From Oscillospiraceae bacterium (lineage in GTDB: Bacteria; Bacillota; Clostridia; Oscillospirales; Oscillospiraceae), in NCBI GenBank assembly GCA_015067885.1, contig SVLO01000021.1:1-37975 (forward strand): a stretch of DNA of 37,975 nucleotides, in the 5' to 3' direction. Under the pieces are notes generated by a model. It was not told where the DNA came from. It made no database searches and was given only the letters and a program-made list of their open reading frames with translations. The position numbers were made by a program, and so were the translations under genes. Every line of letters begins with the position of its first letter. Positions within the stretch are counted from its first letter, which is position 1. This document shows, piece after piece, positions 16,404 to 25,417 of this stretch.

Positions 16404-17500
16404 ATCAGATGTTCTGTATCTCGATTATTTCTGCTTCGTACGTTGTAGGTGTACTGTTTGTCAAAACTAAGTATGTTGAAATGCTTCTCATATAGACTGG
16501 CGATAAAGTCCGTGTTTTTGATTACCAAGATAAACTGCGCAAGCGTTTTCTTCAGCGTGTGGGCCAACCGCTCTTGGTCGAGCCTCGTGAAGTCCGTTCC
16601 TTCGTAGTCGGAAAAGTCAGTATCGTATGGGGGATCCAAGAACATAAAATCATTCTGCGAAAGCGGAACACGCTCAAGAAATGTTTCAAAATCGCAGCAG
16701 TGAATATCCGTGTTCGAGAACAGCTCTGCAATTTCCCGGTTAAACATGTTATCGATTTTTGCTTTCATATCTTTGCGGTTGTAGGACATTCCGCCGTAGG
16801 GTATATTAAACTCACCCTTTGCATTATATCGGAACATCGATCCATAGCAATATTCTCGAATGAAGTAGAAGTTTGCTGCCTGATACTGTAGTGATTGTGC
16901 CTCCATACGGTTTAGGCTGATGTCATTAAACACCTTGCGGAAATACATGTAGTAGCCGCTGGTAAATCCGGTTATCAGGTTTTCGCACAGGTCTTCTGTC
17001 GAAAAAGGCTTATTTATGTAGTTCTTAACGGTTCGGACAATCTTGTCCTCAACCATTTGGAGAAGAGAATCATCAAATTCATGCTTGTCCAACAGCAGTT
17101 TTTCGGTAAAGCCGGAATTGATTTTATCGGACAAACAATGGATCAGCGTTTTCAACTCGTTACTAAGTTCCTCTCTGGTCAGCATACCCTCTTTAAACTT
17201 GAAGAAAATATGAAGCAACTCAAGGGACTCTTTTTCACAGGTGGCAACAAGATTGTTAAAACTATTGCTGTAACACATCAACAATTCGTATAGTTGCTTG
17301 TCCTGCGCTTTGATCAAATCATAGTACTGTATAAGCGATTGAGATATGTCATTGATTGCCGCCGCTTTAGGCGCAAGGTGAAAGAACAAGGCGCCTCCAC
17401 CAAAAAACGGTTCAATGTATCTGCTGTAAGCCGGGATCAAAGGTTCTATTTTTCCAATCTCTCCACTCTTGCCACCAGGCCACTTAATTATAGGCTTCAT
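16382..17500 (-). CDS. DNA adenine methyltransferase, Dam family (alpha class)
   Basis: This 372-residue protein has the alpha-class layout: N-terminal IIKWPGGK (Lys6-Lys11), SAM-binding YIEPFFGGGALFFHL, and catalytic DPPY at 289-292. A long central insertion of ~130 residues should hold the target-recognition part. It methylates adenine N6. It converges on the endonuclease operon, and the two end inside one hairpin. Together with the beta-class enzyme this gives two methylases for one endonuclease, as seen when the two strands of a site need separate enzymes. GAGGTGAG lies just before the ATG at 17500. Confidence 0.92.
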   Translation of the reverse strand: MKPIIKWPGGKSGEIGKIEPLIPAYSRYIEPFFGGGALFFHLAPKAAAINDISQSLIQYYDLIKAQDKQLYELLMCYSNSFNNLVATCEKESLELLHIFFKFKEGMLTREELSNELKTLIHCLSDKINSGFTEKLLLDKHEFDDSLLQMVEDKIVRTVKNYINKPFSTEDLCENLITGFTSGYYMYFRKVFNDISLNRMEAQSLQYQAANFYFIREYCYGSMFRYNAKGEFNIPYGGMSYNRKDMKAKIDNMFNREIAELFSNTDIHCCDFETFLERVPLSQNDFMFLDPPYDTDFSDYEGTDFTRLDQERLAHTLKKTLAQFILVIKNTDFIASLYEKHFNILSFDKQYTYNVRSRNNRDTEHLIITNLPV

Positions 17501-17603
17501 GTTCTCACCTCACATTTATCATAGATTAACATAGAACAGCCAAAAATGAAACCCCTTTTCCAAACGTATGTACTCAAAAATGTTTCCTCCTAAAATAAAA
17601 GAT

Positions 17604-17634
17604 ACCCTGTAGCGACGGATAGCCACTACAGGGT
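17604..17634. other. Isolated hairpin in a 316-bp gene-free stretch
   Basis: ACCCTGTAG and CTACAGGGT form a 9-bp stem with a 13-base interior. The gap 17501-17816 otherwise holds only AT-rich promoter sequence, including a TATAAT at 17773-17778 for the dGTPase remnant. No gene is visible. Confidence 0.5.
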
Positions 17635-17816
17635 TCAGGTTTATAATATATAGACCCGTTGAGCGATAATACAAATGTACGTATGACCCTTTATGTTCGC
17701 ATCTTTGTTTCAATGGTTTTGTCTGGATGTTGTCTGGCTCTAAGAATTGCAGGTTTTGGTGAATCATGGTATTATAATATAAAATAAAACTAAATAATTC
17801 CTAGGAGGTGTTTGCC

Positions 17817-18251
17817 TTGGCAAAGGTTCCTTTTCGAAACGTCGCTGTTTTCCCCAACAACAAAAATTGGGGACTTCTTGTTTCTAGAAGCAGCAAACTG
17901 TATTCTAGGTCAGACGATATCCGAAGTCCATTTGCCCGGGACTATACTCGCATTTTACATTCGATGGCATATCGCCGCCTAAAACACAAAACGCAAGTCT
18001 TTTTTAATATTGATAATGATCATGTATGCACTCGAATGGAGCATGTTGCGCATGTAGAATCTGTAAGTTCAACAATAGCCAGACAGCTCGGTTTGAACGA
18101 AGAGCTCACAAAAGCCATTGCAATGGGCCATGATTTGGGTCACGCTCCTTTTGGACACCAAGGTGAAACTGTAATTAAGAAGTTGTGCCTAGATTATTTA
18201 CATCAAAGTTTTTGGCATGAACAAAACGGATTGAGGTTTGTAGACAAAATA
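17817..18251 (+). pseudogene. dGTPase (HD-domain triphosphohydrolase), N-terminal fragment
   Basis: About 145 residues match the start of bacterial dGTP triphosphohydrolases, which are usually three times longer: [26 protein letters not shown] and the HD metal site His76 (RMEH), His105-Asp106 and nearby [10 protein letters not shown]. After ...[11 protein letters not shown] the frame runs into antisense methylase sequence and stops at 18353. The TTG start at 17817 has AGGAGG 8 bases upstream. The C-terminal half, including the final metal-site aspartate, is gone, so activity is unlikely. Intact members lower dGTP or defend against phage; here the gene is a relic. Confidence 0.8.
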
Positions 18252-18726
18252 AGACATAGCTATCATACTGTCCAATGTCAAATCTATAGCCAGCATCCGA
18301 CAACCTTTTCTTATCATATAGTTTTTCTGAACTCCATGGTGGATTTGCAATGATCAATGTCGGATTAACGCCTTTGGAGCGCCAAAACTCAACTGGTGCT
18401 TTTGTCTCAGATGGAAGTAGTGCATCTTTAGAATAAAAAGTATATCGAGTGCGGTCAAAATTCTTTCGGTTATTTCTGATAACATCTTCTTCAACATCTA
18501 TGCCGGTAAGACTGAAATTTTGATGTTCCTGTCTAGAACCGATTATCTGTTCAACTGCCGAAAGCAGGGCTCCCTCGCCACAAGCAGGGTCAAGTACTGA
18601 AATGTCACTATCTTTTTGAATATCTGTTGTTGCATCCTTGTTATACTCTTCAATCAAAAGGTTGGCAACATATTCAGAGAGCGAGTGCGGGGTATACACC
18701 ACACCATATCCTGTGTTATTTGCCAT
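18247..18726 (-). pseudogene. N6-adenine DNA methyltransferase, N-terminal fragment
   Basis: About 160 residues carry VVYTP at the N-terminus, the SAM-binding VLDPACGEGALL (~44-55) and catalytic ANPPW (~127-131). The protein then breaks off after DSYVLF, where family members continue for 200 or more residues. The rest of the frame, to 18175, is antisense dGTPase. The ATG at 18726 has GGAGA upstream and overlaps the XRE gene by 11 bases, so the two were one operon. The type resembles methylases of BsuBI/PstI- or Eco57I-like systems. A single deletion joined it tail-to-tail with the dGTPase gene, and the cognate endonuclease may have been lost in it. Confidence 0.8.
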
Positions 18727-19093
18727 ATGTAACGTCTCCTTTATCCTCGGCACCTTCTGCCAGTGCACACAAAGCTTCCACGCTGATTTGCGTGCGTTCG
18801 ATGCGCCTGATTACATTTATAAGCTCCTTGTTGTCCCTTAAAAAGGTCGAAACATCTAGTGGTGCACATCCGTTTTCTTCGGCAGCCAAATCAAAGAACA
18901 GTTCACGTTCTCCAGGGTTGAACGGCAAATTATTCGCTAATGCCATCAGTACGGTATCGCTCGGAACTGGCCTCGCACCTTTTTCTAAATCCAGCAAATA
19001 CACATATGATATTCCTGCGGCTTTTGCTACTTGAGTCCCTTTGGTTCGCTTACGTATGTTGTGCAGGAATGTTCCAAATGAAGTCGCCGCCAT
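18716..19093 (-). CDS. XRE-family helix-turn-helix regulator
   Basis: This 125-residue protein has an HTH near the N-terminus: SFGTFLHNIRK, then GTQVAKAAGISYVYLLDLEKG as recognition unit. The C-terminal half is helical and acidic. It is followed by the truncated methylase with an 11-base overlap, so it was probably the controller of that modification locus. The upstream region (19094-19169) has three GCTAA repeats near an AT-rich promoter, a candidate autoregulatory site. The ATG at 19093 was chosen for its purine-rich GAGAGGGGG; an in-frame upstream start at 19153 is also possible. Confidence 0.85.
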   Translation of the reverse strand: MAATSFGTFLHNIRKRTKGTQVAKAAGISYVYLLDLEKGARPVPSDTVLMALANNLPFNPGERELFFDLAAEENGCAPLDVSTFLRDNKELINVIRRIERTQISVEALCALAEGAEDKGDVTYGK

Positions 19094-19169
19094 GACGCAC
19101 CCCCTCTCGCCTATCAACATATTGCTATTAGCTAGTTGTTTATATTTTAGCATTTAGCTGTGCTGTTTG

Positions 19170-19559
19170 TCAACCGTAAAAGAATCGCATGACCATGGCT
19201 TTATCTATTTCGCTCTGTGTGTACCGCTTCGGTTCCCCAAATCTCTCCTTGTAGCGGTCCATGGCCTCTTGGGGCAAAGATGTCAGCTCGCCGTCACCAT
19301 CCTCACCAAGGATGTAGAAAACGCCGGTGATGATGTCATCCCCTACTCGTCTGTTACCCTCCAACTGCAGAAGCTTACCTTCCTCGTTGCACAGCAGGCA
19401 GATTCCATCCTCAAGCCCGATGATTTCAATGAGTCCTTGGTCCTCGCACCCAATGCTCACCGCCTTCTGCAAGGCATCCAAATTGTTATCCAGCGTTACC
19501 TCCTTGGGATGCTCACCGGGTTCTACCATCAAGACCTTAATCGTTGTTTCTTTTTTCAT
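19170..19559 (-). CDS. DUF3846 domain protein
   Basis: This 129-residue protein matches the DUF3846 pattern: TIKVLMVEPGEHPKEV at the start, DNNLDALQKAV, the ICLLCNEEGKLLQLEGNRR core, and a DDIITGVFYILGEDG strand. The family is common on conjugative elements and phages of Firmicutes; its role is unknown. The C-terminal ~30 residues are extra (PKRYTQSEIDKAMVMRFFYG). GGAGA precedes the ATG at 19559. It is the gene nearest the right end of island 1. Confidence 0.8.
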   Translation of the reverse strand: MKKETTIKVLMVEPGEHPKEVTLDNNLDALQKAVSIGCEDQGLIEIIGLEDGICLLCNEEGKLLQLEGNRRVGDDIITGVFYILGEDGDGELTSLPQEAMDRYKERFGEPKRYTQSEIDKAMVMRFFYG

Positions 19560-19841
19560 TTCTGAATCTCCTTGTATCGTAGTTCTACTATTGCGAAGAA
19601 CTTTCTTTCTGTCGACAGTTTTTCTGTCATTTATCCTTTTTACTTCCTCTCCCAAAAACAGACCGGGAGTTTGGGGTTTTTGAGGCACCTTTCCCCCTTT
19701 AGCCAGCCTTGTCTTGCCAGTTTGGGTGTTACATTTTCCCGAATCGTTTCCCACCACGACGGGAACTCCCGACACCTCGCTGCGCGTTTGGGCATCAGCA
19801 CGCAAGTCCCCAACCTTTGCGAGGACGTTTCTGAAGCGCTC

Positions 19842-19924
19842 GGTCGGTGATTGGTCGCTAAGTCGGCGGCAAAAAATCCGCTTCTACCTCGCTTGCCTCA
19901 GCGCTTTGCGGGTTCTGCGGGGTT
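19842..19924 (+). other. Island 1 right arm
   Basis: GGTCG occurs at 19842 and 19853, 11 bases apart. The second is exactly 72 bases before att core B, followed at fixed distance by an A-run and a CTCG block. Islands 2 and 3 have the same layout without gaps. Confidence 0.65.
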
Positions 19925-19970
19925 CTCATAACCCGGAGGTCGCAGGTTCAAGTCCTGCCTCCGCAACCAT
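19925..19970 (+). repeat. att core copy B
   Basis: An exact 46-base copy of the tRNA-fMet 3' part. The 5' half of the tRNA is missing, so it is not a gene. Junction of islands 1 and 2. Confidence 0.95.
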
Positions 19971-19975
19971 TAGGA

Positions 19976-20011
19976 AAGCCTCGCTATCTCAGGATAGCGA
20001 GGCTTCTTTTT
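19976..20011 (+). terminator. Terminator after att copy B
   Basis: A 13-bp stem (19976-19988 with 19993-20005), loop TCAG, then a T-run. It differs from the terminator after copy A by one base in the hairpin. Confidence 0.85.
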
Positions 20012-20089
20012 GCTCATTTTTCTGTTTTTTCGGTACTTATTTCTGGTTGTTGATAGTTGCGCCTATTCATGCCCATTTGTGCCTGTTCT

Positions 20090-20161
20090 GTCGCTATATC
20101 GTCGCTATGGCAACCGTTCCCCCTCCGTCGATACGTCGTCGCCACGTCGTCGCTTTGGTCG
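20090..20161 (+). other. Island 2 left arm: phased GTCG direct repeats
   Basis: GTCGCTAT occurs at 20090 and 20101 (11 apart). ACGTCGTCGC occurs at 20133 and 20144 (11 apart). GTCG also starts at 20127, 20138 and 20149, then GGTCGG 9 bases later. The last motif is CGTCGCTTTGGTC, 187 bases past the core, and recurs in island 3. The gap 19971-20239 contains no gene. Confidence 0.65.
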
Positions 20162-20188
20162 GCGGTGATGTTACAAGTTTACAATATC

Positions 20189-20223
20189 AAAACTCCCTGC
20201 CCAGCAACCGGGCAGGGAGTTTT
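20189..20223. terminator. Terminator of the SLH-anchored protein gene
   Basis: AAAACTCCCTGCCC pairs with GGGCAGGGAGTTTT (14 bp) around a 7-base loop, giving T-runs on both strands. Confidence 0.85.
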
Positions 20224-20239
20224 TGTCTTTGCAGCGAAT

Positions 20240-23200
20240 TTAGTTCCCGCGCAGGTAGTTGGTCAGCATCTGTGCCGTTTGGGCGCGGGTGGCTTTTTCG
20301 GTAGCATTGGTGAAAGGGACATTGTCCAAAATTCCTTCGCCAACCGCCCACTTCAAGGCGTCGGCGGCCCAGTCGCTGTGGTTGCCCACCTTGGACAAAT
20401 CGCCGTTGCCGGCAGGCTTGCCGGAGTAGTTGTGCAGGATGACTGCCACCTGCTCGATGGTCACGGCATCCTCGGGTTTGAACACACCGCCGCCGTAGCC
20501 GCTGACTACACCGCGATTGCTACCCCAAGTGACCGCGTTGTTGTACCACTGGCTGGCAGGCACGTCGGAGAAGCTATGCTTTAGACCGTTCAGAGCGGGC
20601 TGCCCCTCCTTGTTGTACAGCACCTGCACCACCATGGCGCGGTTCAGGGTGTCGTTGGCGCCGAAGGTCTCGGCGTTGTAGCCGCTCATGATCTTGTTGT
20701 TGATGACGTAGTCCACAGCGTCGTAGTACCACGTGCCGGGGATAACGTCCAGCATGGCGGCAGCACCGGTAACCTGCTGCTGGGTAATGATAATGTTGTC
20801 AATGTCAATCTGGTTGCCGTAGTTGTTGCTCAACGTACCGCTGGAGTACGCCTGCAGACGCAGGTGGTTAGGCGTGGCAGTGGACAGACCGGGCACCTGA
20901 GCAATGGCACTCCACTCCACAGGCTCCGGCTGGGACTTGGGCCAAACCTTGGCATACAGAGCACCATTGACGCAGGTCAGCTTGAAGGTGGCCCACTGCT
21001 GGTTGGGGATGGCACTCTGCCACTCGCCGCCGTTGATTTGAATGCCGGTGGTGCCCTGCAGACGGAACATGGCGGTATTGGGATGGACGGCACCGTCGGA
21101 GTTCTTTTGGAACATAGTCACGTACAGGCTGTTGGCACCCATTTCGTAGTTGCGGTAGTCGAACTGTACGGTGTAGTTGCCGGTGACGGTGGTGTTGGAC
21201 ATAATCCAGGGGGAGAGCATATTGCCGTCATCGTAGAACTGCAGGAACTTGTTGCCGTTCTCCTCCAGGATGGAGTAGCCCTGACCGGGTTCGGTGCCGG
21301 GAGGTGTGGTGGAGAACGCCTTGTCCTTGCCCAAGAAGGCATAGAACGCATTGTTGCCAACGGGGTAGGAGGAGAAGTCCTCGGTCTGCATAACCTTCTT
21401 CTCGCCGGCGCCGGTCAACTCGGCAGGGGCGGGACGGACGGAGACCTCCACGGTACGGGTGATTGTGCCCAGCTTGGCGGTAATGGTGGCCACGCCGGGA
21501 TTGAGGAAGCGAATCACGCCTTCCTGATCCACGGGAGCCACAGTCGGATCGCTACTGCTCCAAACGATGGTGCCCTTGGTGTTATAGCGGTCATAGGCAA
21601 CGGTGTAGCCGCCGTCGCCGGTGGTACCGGAGACACTATTTACCGCCAAATCAAACATAGCGGGAATCTTCACGGCAATCTTTTCCACGGTGGCGGAGCC
21701 GGATGGTGCGTGCAGGGTGGCAGCGGTAATCATGCTCTTGTTGGCATGGTCGGTGCACCAGACGGACCAAGCGGGCTCGGCAGAGCCGGCAGGCCACACC
21801 TTACCCCAAAGCATCTTGCCGATGGCGGCAACCTTGACGCTGTACTTGGTACCGGCAGTCAAGGTCATGTTCTGCACGCAGGTGTCATCCAGGCAGGTGA
21901 CGCCCTTGGTACTCAGCTTCACGCCCACATCGGCACGCATCAGCGCCTGCACCACGGTGCTGTCGCTGTTCAGGGTCAGGTTGAATTCCATGATAAAGCT
22001 GCCTTCGGGTCGCGTGGGAGAGGCCCAGCCGCCCAGCTGGACGCTGTCGGCGGAGGCAGCGGTGGCCAAATCCTTGGTGGTCAGGGTGTTGGGCAGGAAC
22101 TCCTCGCTGTTGGGGTCGTCCTTGACGCCCACAATGCTCAGGTAGGCCTGGTCATACTGGATGGTCATAACGGTGCCATCGTCCAAGTAGGCGCAGGAGG
22201 GGTCGGCGGCATCCTGCTTTTCCCGCAGGGGGGATGCATAGATGAGGCGGGTCTCGGTCTCGTCCCAGCCGGCATCGTAGTAGAACACCTTGCCCATGGT
22301 ACTGCGGGGGGAGTCCTCGTCAGACCAGGTGACGAAGGCGCGGTTGGTGTCGATGTAAGCAAACTGAGGCTGCTGGGCGGAGCCGGGCTCGTTGCCAACC
22401 AGTTCCCAGTTGCGGCCACGGTCATAGGTGGCGTAGACCACACCGCTGGAGCGGACCATGCCGTACACCACCTTGTCGGTACCGTCGGGGGAAATCATAG
22501 AGAACTCGTTAAAGGCGTCGTTGGAGCTGGTCCAGTCACCCACAGGGGCCAGGTTGGGCACATCACGCACATCGTCAAGGAGGTCCCACTCCCACTGCTG
22601 GGTCTTGGGGTTGAAGGTCATGTCGTAGACGATGACGCGGCCGCCGGTGTAGGTGGGCAGCAGCATGGAACCGTCATCAAACTGCACGGCATCACCGCGC
22701 TTGTTGGTGCTGGAAATCGTCTGGAAGGGGGACCAGTCCACGCCGGGCTTGCCGGCAATCCAATCGTCCAAATCGTCCACGGCAATCCAGGTCATTACCA
22801 CGTCGCGGGTGTGGCTGGCGTTGCTGTAAACGCTGAAGAGGGTGCCGGTGTACAGCAGGGCATCCTCCGCCTTGCCATCGTTGTTCAGATCCATCTTGAC
22901 GGGCAGCAGGTCACTGTCGCCGGTGATGCCGCCCAGAGAGTAGGTGGCGCTGGGGTTTTGCTTGAGCAGCTCGTAGCGGCTGTAGAGAGTCTCCATGCCG
23001 GGGCCGTTCATTTTCAGCGCGGCCTTCTCCAGATCGTACAGCTCCGTGGAGGTCCAGGTTTTGCCGTTATCCTCGCTCATGGCAAAGCGGACGGAGTAGA
23101 TTCCGATGATGGGCTTGGTCTTGTCGATAGAGTGGACGGGGGTGTCGGAATAGGCGGCCACCAGCCGGCCGTCAGGCAGCTTCTTGATGTCGGGGAAGCG

Positions 23201-25417
23201 CAGGACGGAGGGGGGGTCGGTCTGATCCACGGTGATGGCACCGGGGGTCTGGGTGTTCTCGGGGTGGTCGGGGACGTTCAGCTCGGTCAGCTTGCGGTCG
23301 GCCATATCCGCGAAGGCGGCCGTGACGGCCTGCGCGATCTTGGGCAGGTCGGTGGCCTTGTAGTCCTTATCGGGATACTGACTCTCCCCGTCCACCAGGA
23401 AGTTGACCCTGTCCGCGGTCAGCAGGGACAGGTCGGGGGTGTAGCCCAGCTCAAGGCACAGGCTGTTGAACAGGGTCACGCCGGCCGCCAGACGGCCGGT
23501 CTTGTTGGTCAGGTGGTCGCTGTCCCGGGTCAGGTCACGGCCCAGGGCGGCGCGCAGGTTCTGCACCGCCACGCCCACGGGAACGGCGTTGTCAAACCAA
23601 TCGGTGCGGCCCAGGATATAGCGGTTGGTGCAGCGGATGATGGCGTTGTACATCCAGGCGCTGTTTTTCAGGTAGTCGGAGTAGCCCATGTTAATGGCGG
23701 TGCCCACGTTATAGGGGTCATATCCGTCGGCATAGGACCAGGCCATGGGCCACCACAGCTTGGCGCCGGGTTCCACGTCCCGCAGATAGTCCAGCATATA
23801 CTTCATATCGGTGCGGTAGGCGGATTCGTGGCCGGCCACATAGTTGTGGCTGCCCACCATGACAACGTCCCAATCCTCACCGGAGAGCATCTCGGAGATG
23901 CGGACATTCTCACGATTCTTGACCAGGTTGCCGTTGCCGTCCGGCGTGTACAGGGTGTAGGCCGCGGCGTTGGCAATGGCGTTGCGGGCATGGCCCTGCA
24001 CGGAGATATCGCCGCCGTGGAGCACGGAAAAATCAAAGCTCACATCGGGGTAAAGCTGATCCAGCTTTTTGAGATAAAAAGTGTTGTCCAAATCATAGGT
24101 GCCGCCGATGACCAAAAGCTTCAGACTCTTGACGGCCTCGCCCACCTGAAGGACGAAGGCGTCGGAGGAGGGGACACCGTTTTGCAGCCAGCTGGCGGTA
24201 ATTTTGGTGAGACCGCGGCTCTTGCAGGTGACGGTGCCGCTGGCGTCCACCGTGGCCACGGACAGGTCGGAGGAAGTCCAGGTCACATTGGGGACGGTCT
24301 GGGTCAATTTCAACTGGACGGTGTCGCCGGTGTTATAATGCTGGGCCAGAGCGGCGGTGTCGATACTGGTGGCATCCACCGTCACCTCGCAGGAGGCGGT
24401 GGTGATGACGGCGCCCTGGGCATCCAGCAGGCTGGCGGTGACAGTGGCCTTGCCGGCCTTCAGAGCGGCGAGGTTGCCCAAGGCATCCACCTTGACCACA
24501 TCGGGGTCGCTACTGGTCCAGGCATAGACAGGGGCGGCCAGCTTTGCGCCCACCAGCTCGGGGGTCAGGCGACCGCCGCCCATGCCGATGACGGTGTCGG
24601 TCAGCTTGAGCTGCACCGCGGCGGACAGGGTCAGGTTGTCCAGCCAGACGGTATACGCCTCGCCGGGGCGATTGCGGTTACGGGTCATGATACGCAGCTG
24701 GGACTGACCGGCGATGATGCCGTCGTCAATCTTGTCGCTGCGGTACACCGCCACGCCGACGGTGGCGTTATCGGCGGGTTCGGGGCTGCCCTTGAGCCAC
24801 GCCTTCAGCACCATCTGCCCCTTGGTCACGGTGGTCTTAACCGTGTACCAAGTGTCAAAACCCATGCGCAGGGGGGCGCCGTCGGTATCAGCGACCAAAA
24901 TCTGCTCCAGGTTGCCGTTCAGGTCGCCTCGGAACTTGACATCGCCCTGTGCCTCAATGTAGACCAGCACGCCGCCGTTGGCAAAGGTCTGGCCTTCCAG
25001 GGGGTTAAACACCAGACCGGGGACGGAAGCACCGCCGCCGGGGCGGAAGTTGATGTCCATGGTGACGCTGCGCTCACCGGAAAAGGTGGTGCCGGTGTGG
25101 AAGTAGTTGGGGGTCTCGTTGACAGAGGTCAGGGACAGAACCTTGTTGCTTCCGTCCATAGCAATGCCGTAGGTGGCGTAGCTTTCGCTGCCCGCGGCGT
25201 TGTGGTATGCCTCGTAAAATCCGGTGTAGTTGGAATTTTGGTAGAAGGTGTCTTCCCCCACCTCATAGGCGCTGAAATCATCGGTGGAGATGACAGCCAT
25301 GCCGGCGGGCGCGGATTCCGCGGCGGCAACGGGGATCGCCGTGGCGGGCACCATCCCGGCACACAGCACAAGAGCCAGCACCAAGGAAAGCGCGCGGTTC
25401 AATCGGGTTTTCTTCAT
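20240..25417 (-). CDS. SLH-anchored cell-surface protein with Big_2, DUF4886 and sialidase-like domains
   Basis: This 1,725-residue protein has a signal peptide ending near 34 (PVAAAES). In order follow a LamG-like domain (~40-265), two bacterial Ig-like Big_2 domains (~265-425, WTSSDPDVVKVD and WTSSDLSVATVD), a DUF4886 SGNH-like region (~440-690), a BNR/sialidase propeller (~745-1130) with SEDNGKTW and a degenerate YDRGRNW box, a second LamG-like unit, a third Big_2 (WSSSDPTVAPVD), a third LamG-like unit, and three SLH repeats (~1545-1725) that bind cell-wall polymer. The DUF4886 part keeps a late DSDH but reads VIGGTYD where the nucleophile serine motif GNSFS is expected. It probably binds or trims glycans at the surface. 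The ATG at 25417 has AGGAGG upstream; the gene is divergent from the AraC gene. Confidence 0.85.
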   Translation of the reverse strand: MKKTRLNRALSLVLALVLCAGMVPATAIPVAAAESAPAGMAVISTDDFSAYEVGEDTFYQNSNYTGFYEAYHNAAGSESYATYGIAMDGSNKVLSLTSVNETPNYFHTGTTFSGERSVTMDINFRPGGGASVPGLVFNPLEGQTFANGGVLVYIEAQGDVKFRGDLNGNLEQILVADTDGAPLRMGFDTWYTVKTTVTKGQMVLKAWLKGSPEPADNATVGVAVYRSDKIDDGIIAGQSQLRIMTRNRNRPGEAYTVWLDNLTLSAAVQLKLTDTVIGMGGGRLTPELVGAKLAAPVYAWTSSDPDVVKVDALGNLAALKAGKATVTASLLDAQGAVITTASCEVTVDATSIDTAALAQHYNTGDTVQLKLTQTVPNVTWTSSDLSVATVDASGTVTCKSRGLTKITASWLQNGVPSSDAFVLQVGEAVKSLKLLVIGGTYDLDNTFYLKKLDQLYPDVSFDFSVLHGGDISVQGHARNAIANAAAYTLYTPDGNGNLVKNRENVRISEMLSGEDWDVVMVGSHNYVAGHESAYRTDMKYMLDYLRDVEPGAKLWWPMAWSYADGYDPYNVGTAINMGYSDYLKNSAWMYNAIIRCTNRYILGRTDWFDNAVPVGVAVQNLRAALGRDLTRDSDHLTNKTGRLAAGVTLFNSLCLELGYTPDLSLLTADRVNFLVDGESQYPDKDYKATDLPKIAQAVTAAFADMADRKLTELNVPDHPENTQTPGAITVDQTDPPSVLRFPDIKKLPDGRLVAAYSDTPVHSIDKTKPIIGIYSVRFAMSEDNGKTWTSTELYDLEKAALKMNGPGMETLYSRYELLKQNPSATYSLGGITGDSDLLPVKMDLNNDGKAEDALLYTGTLFSVYSNASHTRDVVMTWIAVDDLDDWIAGKPGVDWSPFQTISSTNKRGDAVQFDDGSMLLPTYTGGRVIVYDMTFNPKTQQWEWDLLDDVRDVPNLAPVGDWTSSNDAFNEFSMISPDGTDKVVYGMVRSSGVVYATYDRGRNWELVGNEPGSAQQPQFAYIDTNRAFVTWSDEDSPRSTMGKVFYYDAGWDETETRLIYASPLREKQDAADPSCAYLDDGTVMTIQYDQAYLSIVGVKDDPNSEEFLPNTLTTKDLATAASADSVQLGGWASPTRPEGSFIMEFNLTLNSDSTVVQALMRADVGVKLSTKGVTCLDDTCVQNMTLTAGTKYSVKVAAIGKMLWGKVWPAGSAEPAWSVWCTDHANKSMITAATLHAPSGSATVEKIAVKIPAMFDLAVNSVSGTTGDGGYTVAYDRYNTKGTIVWSSSDPTVAPVDQEGVIRFLNPGVATITAKLGTITRTVEVSVRPAPAELTGAGEKKVMQTEDFSSYPVGNNAFYAFLGKDKAFSTTPPGTEPGQGYSILEENGNKFLQFYDDGNMLSPWIMSNTTVTGNYTVQFDYRNYEMGANSLYVTMFQKNSDGAVHPNTAMFRLQGTTGIQINGGEWQSAIPNQQWATFKLTCVNGALYAKVWPKSQPEPVEWSAIAQVPGLSTATPNHLRLQAYSSGTLSNNYGNQIDIDNIIITQQQVTGAAAMLDVIPGTWYYDAVDYVINNKIMSGYNAETFGANDTLNRAMVVQVLYNKEGQPALNGLKHSFSDVPASQWYNNAVTWGSNRGVVSGYGGGVFKPEDAVTIEQVAVILHNYSGKPAGNGDLSKVGNHSDWAADALKWAVGEGILDNVPFTNATEKATRAQTAQMLTNYLRGN

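Larger units (their letters stand above)
14535..19970 (+). mobile_element. Island 1 of the tRNA-fMet array (type II restriction-modification cargo)
   Basis: Bounded by att cores A and B. After the core come the island's own terminator, a left arm of phased GTCG repeats, a TdeIII-like restriction system with two methylases, a truncated dGTPase facing a truncated methylase, an XRE regulator and a DUF3846 protein. The 365 bp at 19560-19924 hold no gene, only a CTGTCGACAG palindrome (19609-19618) and the right arm. Coding sequence is visibly more AT-rich than the chromosome to the left, which suggests transfer. No integrase or excisionase frame is present. Confidence 0.85.

Noticed and set aside
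17519-17767. Small minus-strand frame of 82 codons
   Set aside because: It overlaps a hairpin and the likely dGTPase promoter region, has no convincing start or domain, and looks like chance in AT-rich sequence.
19560-19805. N-terminal extension of the DUF3846 frame
   Set aside because: The family motif begins at the ATG at 19559, which has a good ribosome site. The extension is low in family likeness and lies in the intergenic palindrome region.
19925-19970. A second tRNA-Met gene (also at 29257 and 37392)
   Set aside because: Only the part from the anticodon loop to the 3' end is present; the acceptor 5' strand, D-arm and half of the anticodon stem are missing. These are att copies.
19714-20304. 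Open frame crossing att copy B
   Set aside because: It runs through a tRNA fragment, a terminator and the repeat arms, which are non-coding. No ribosome site.
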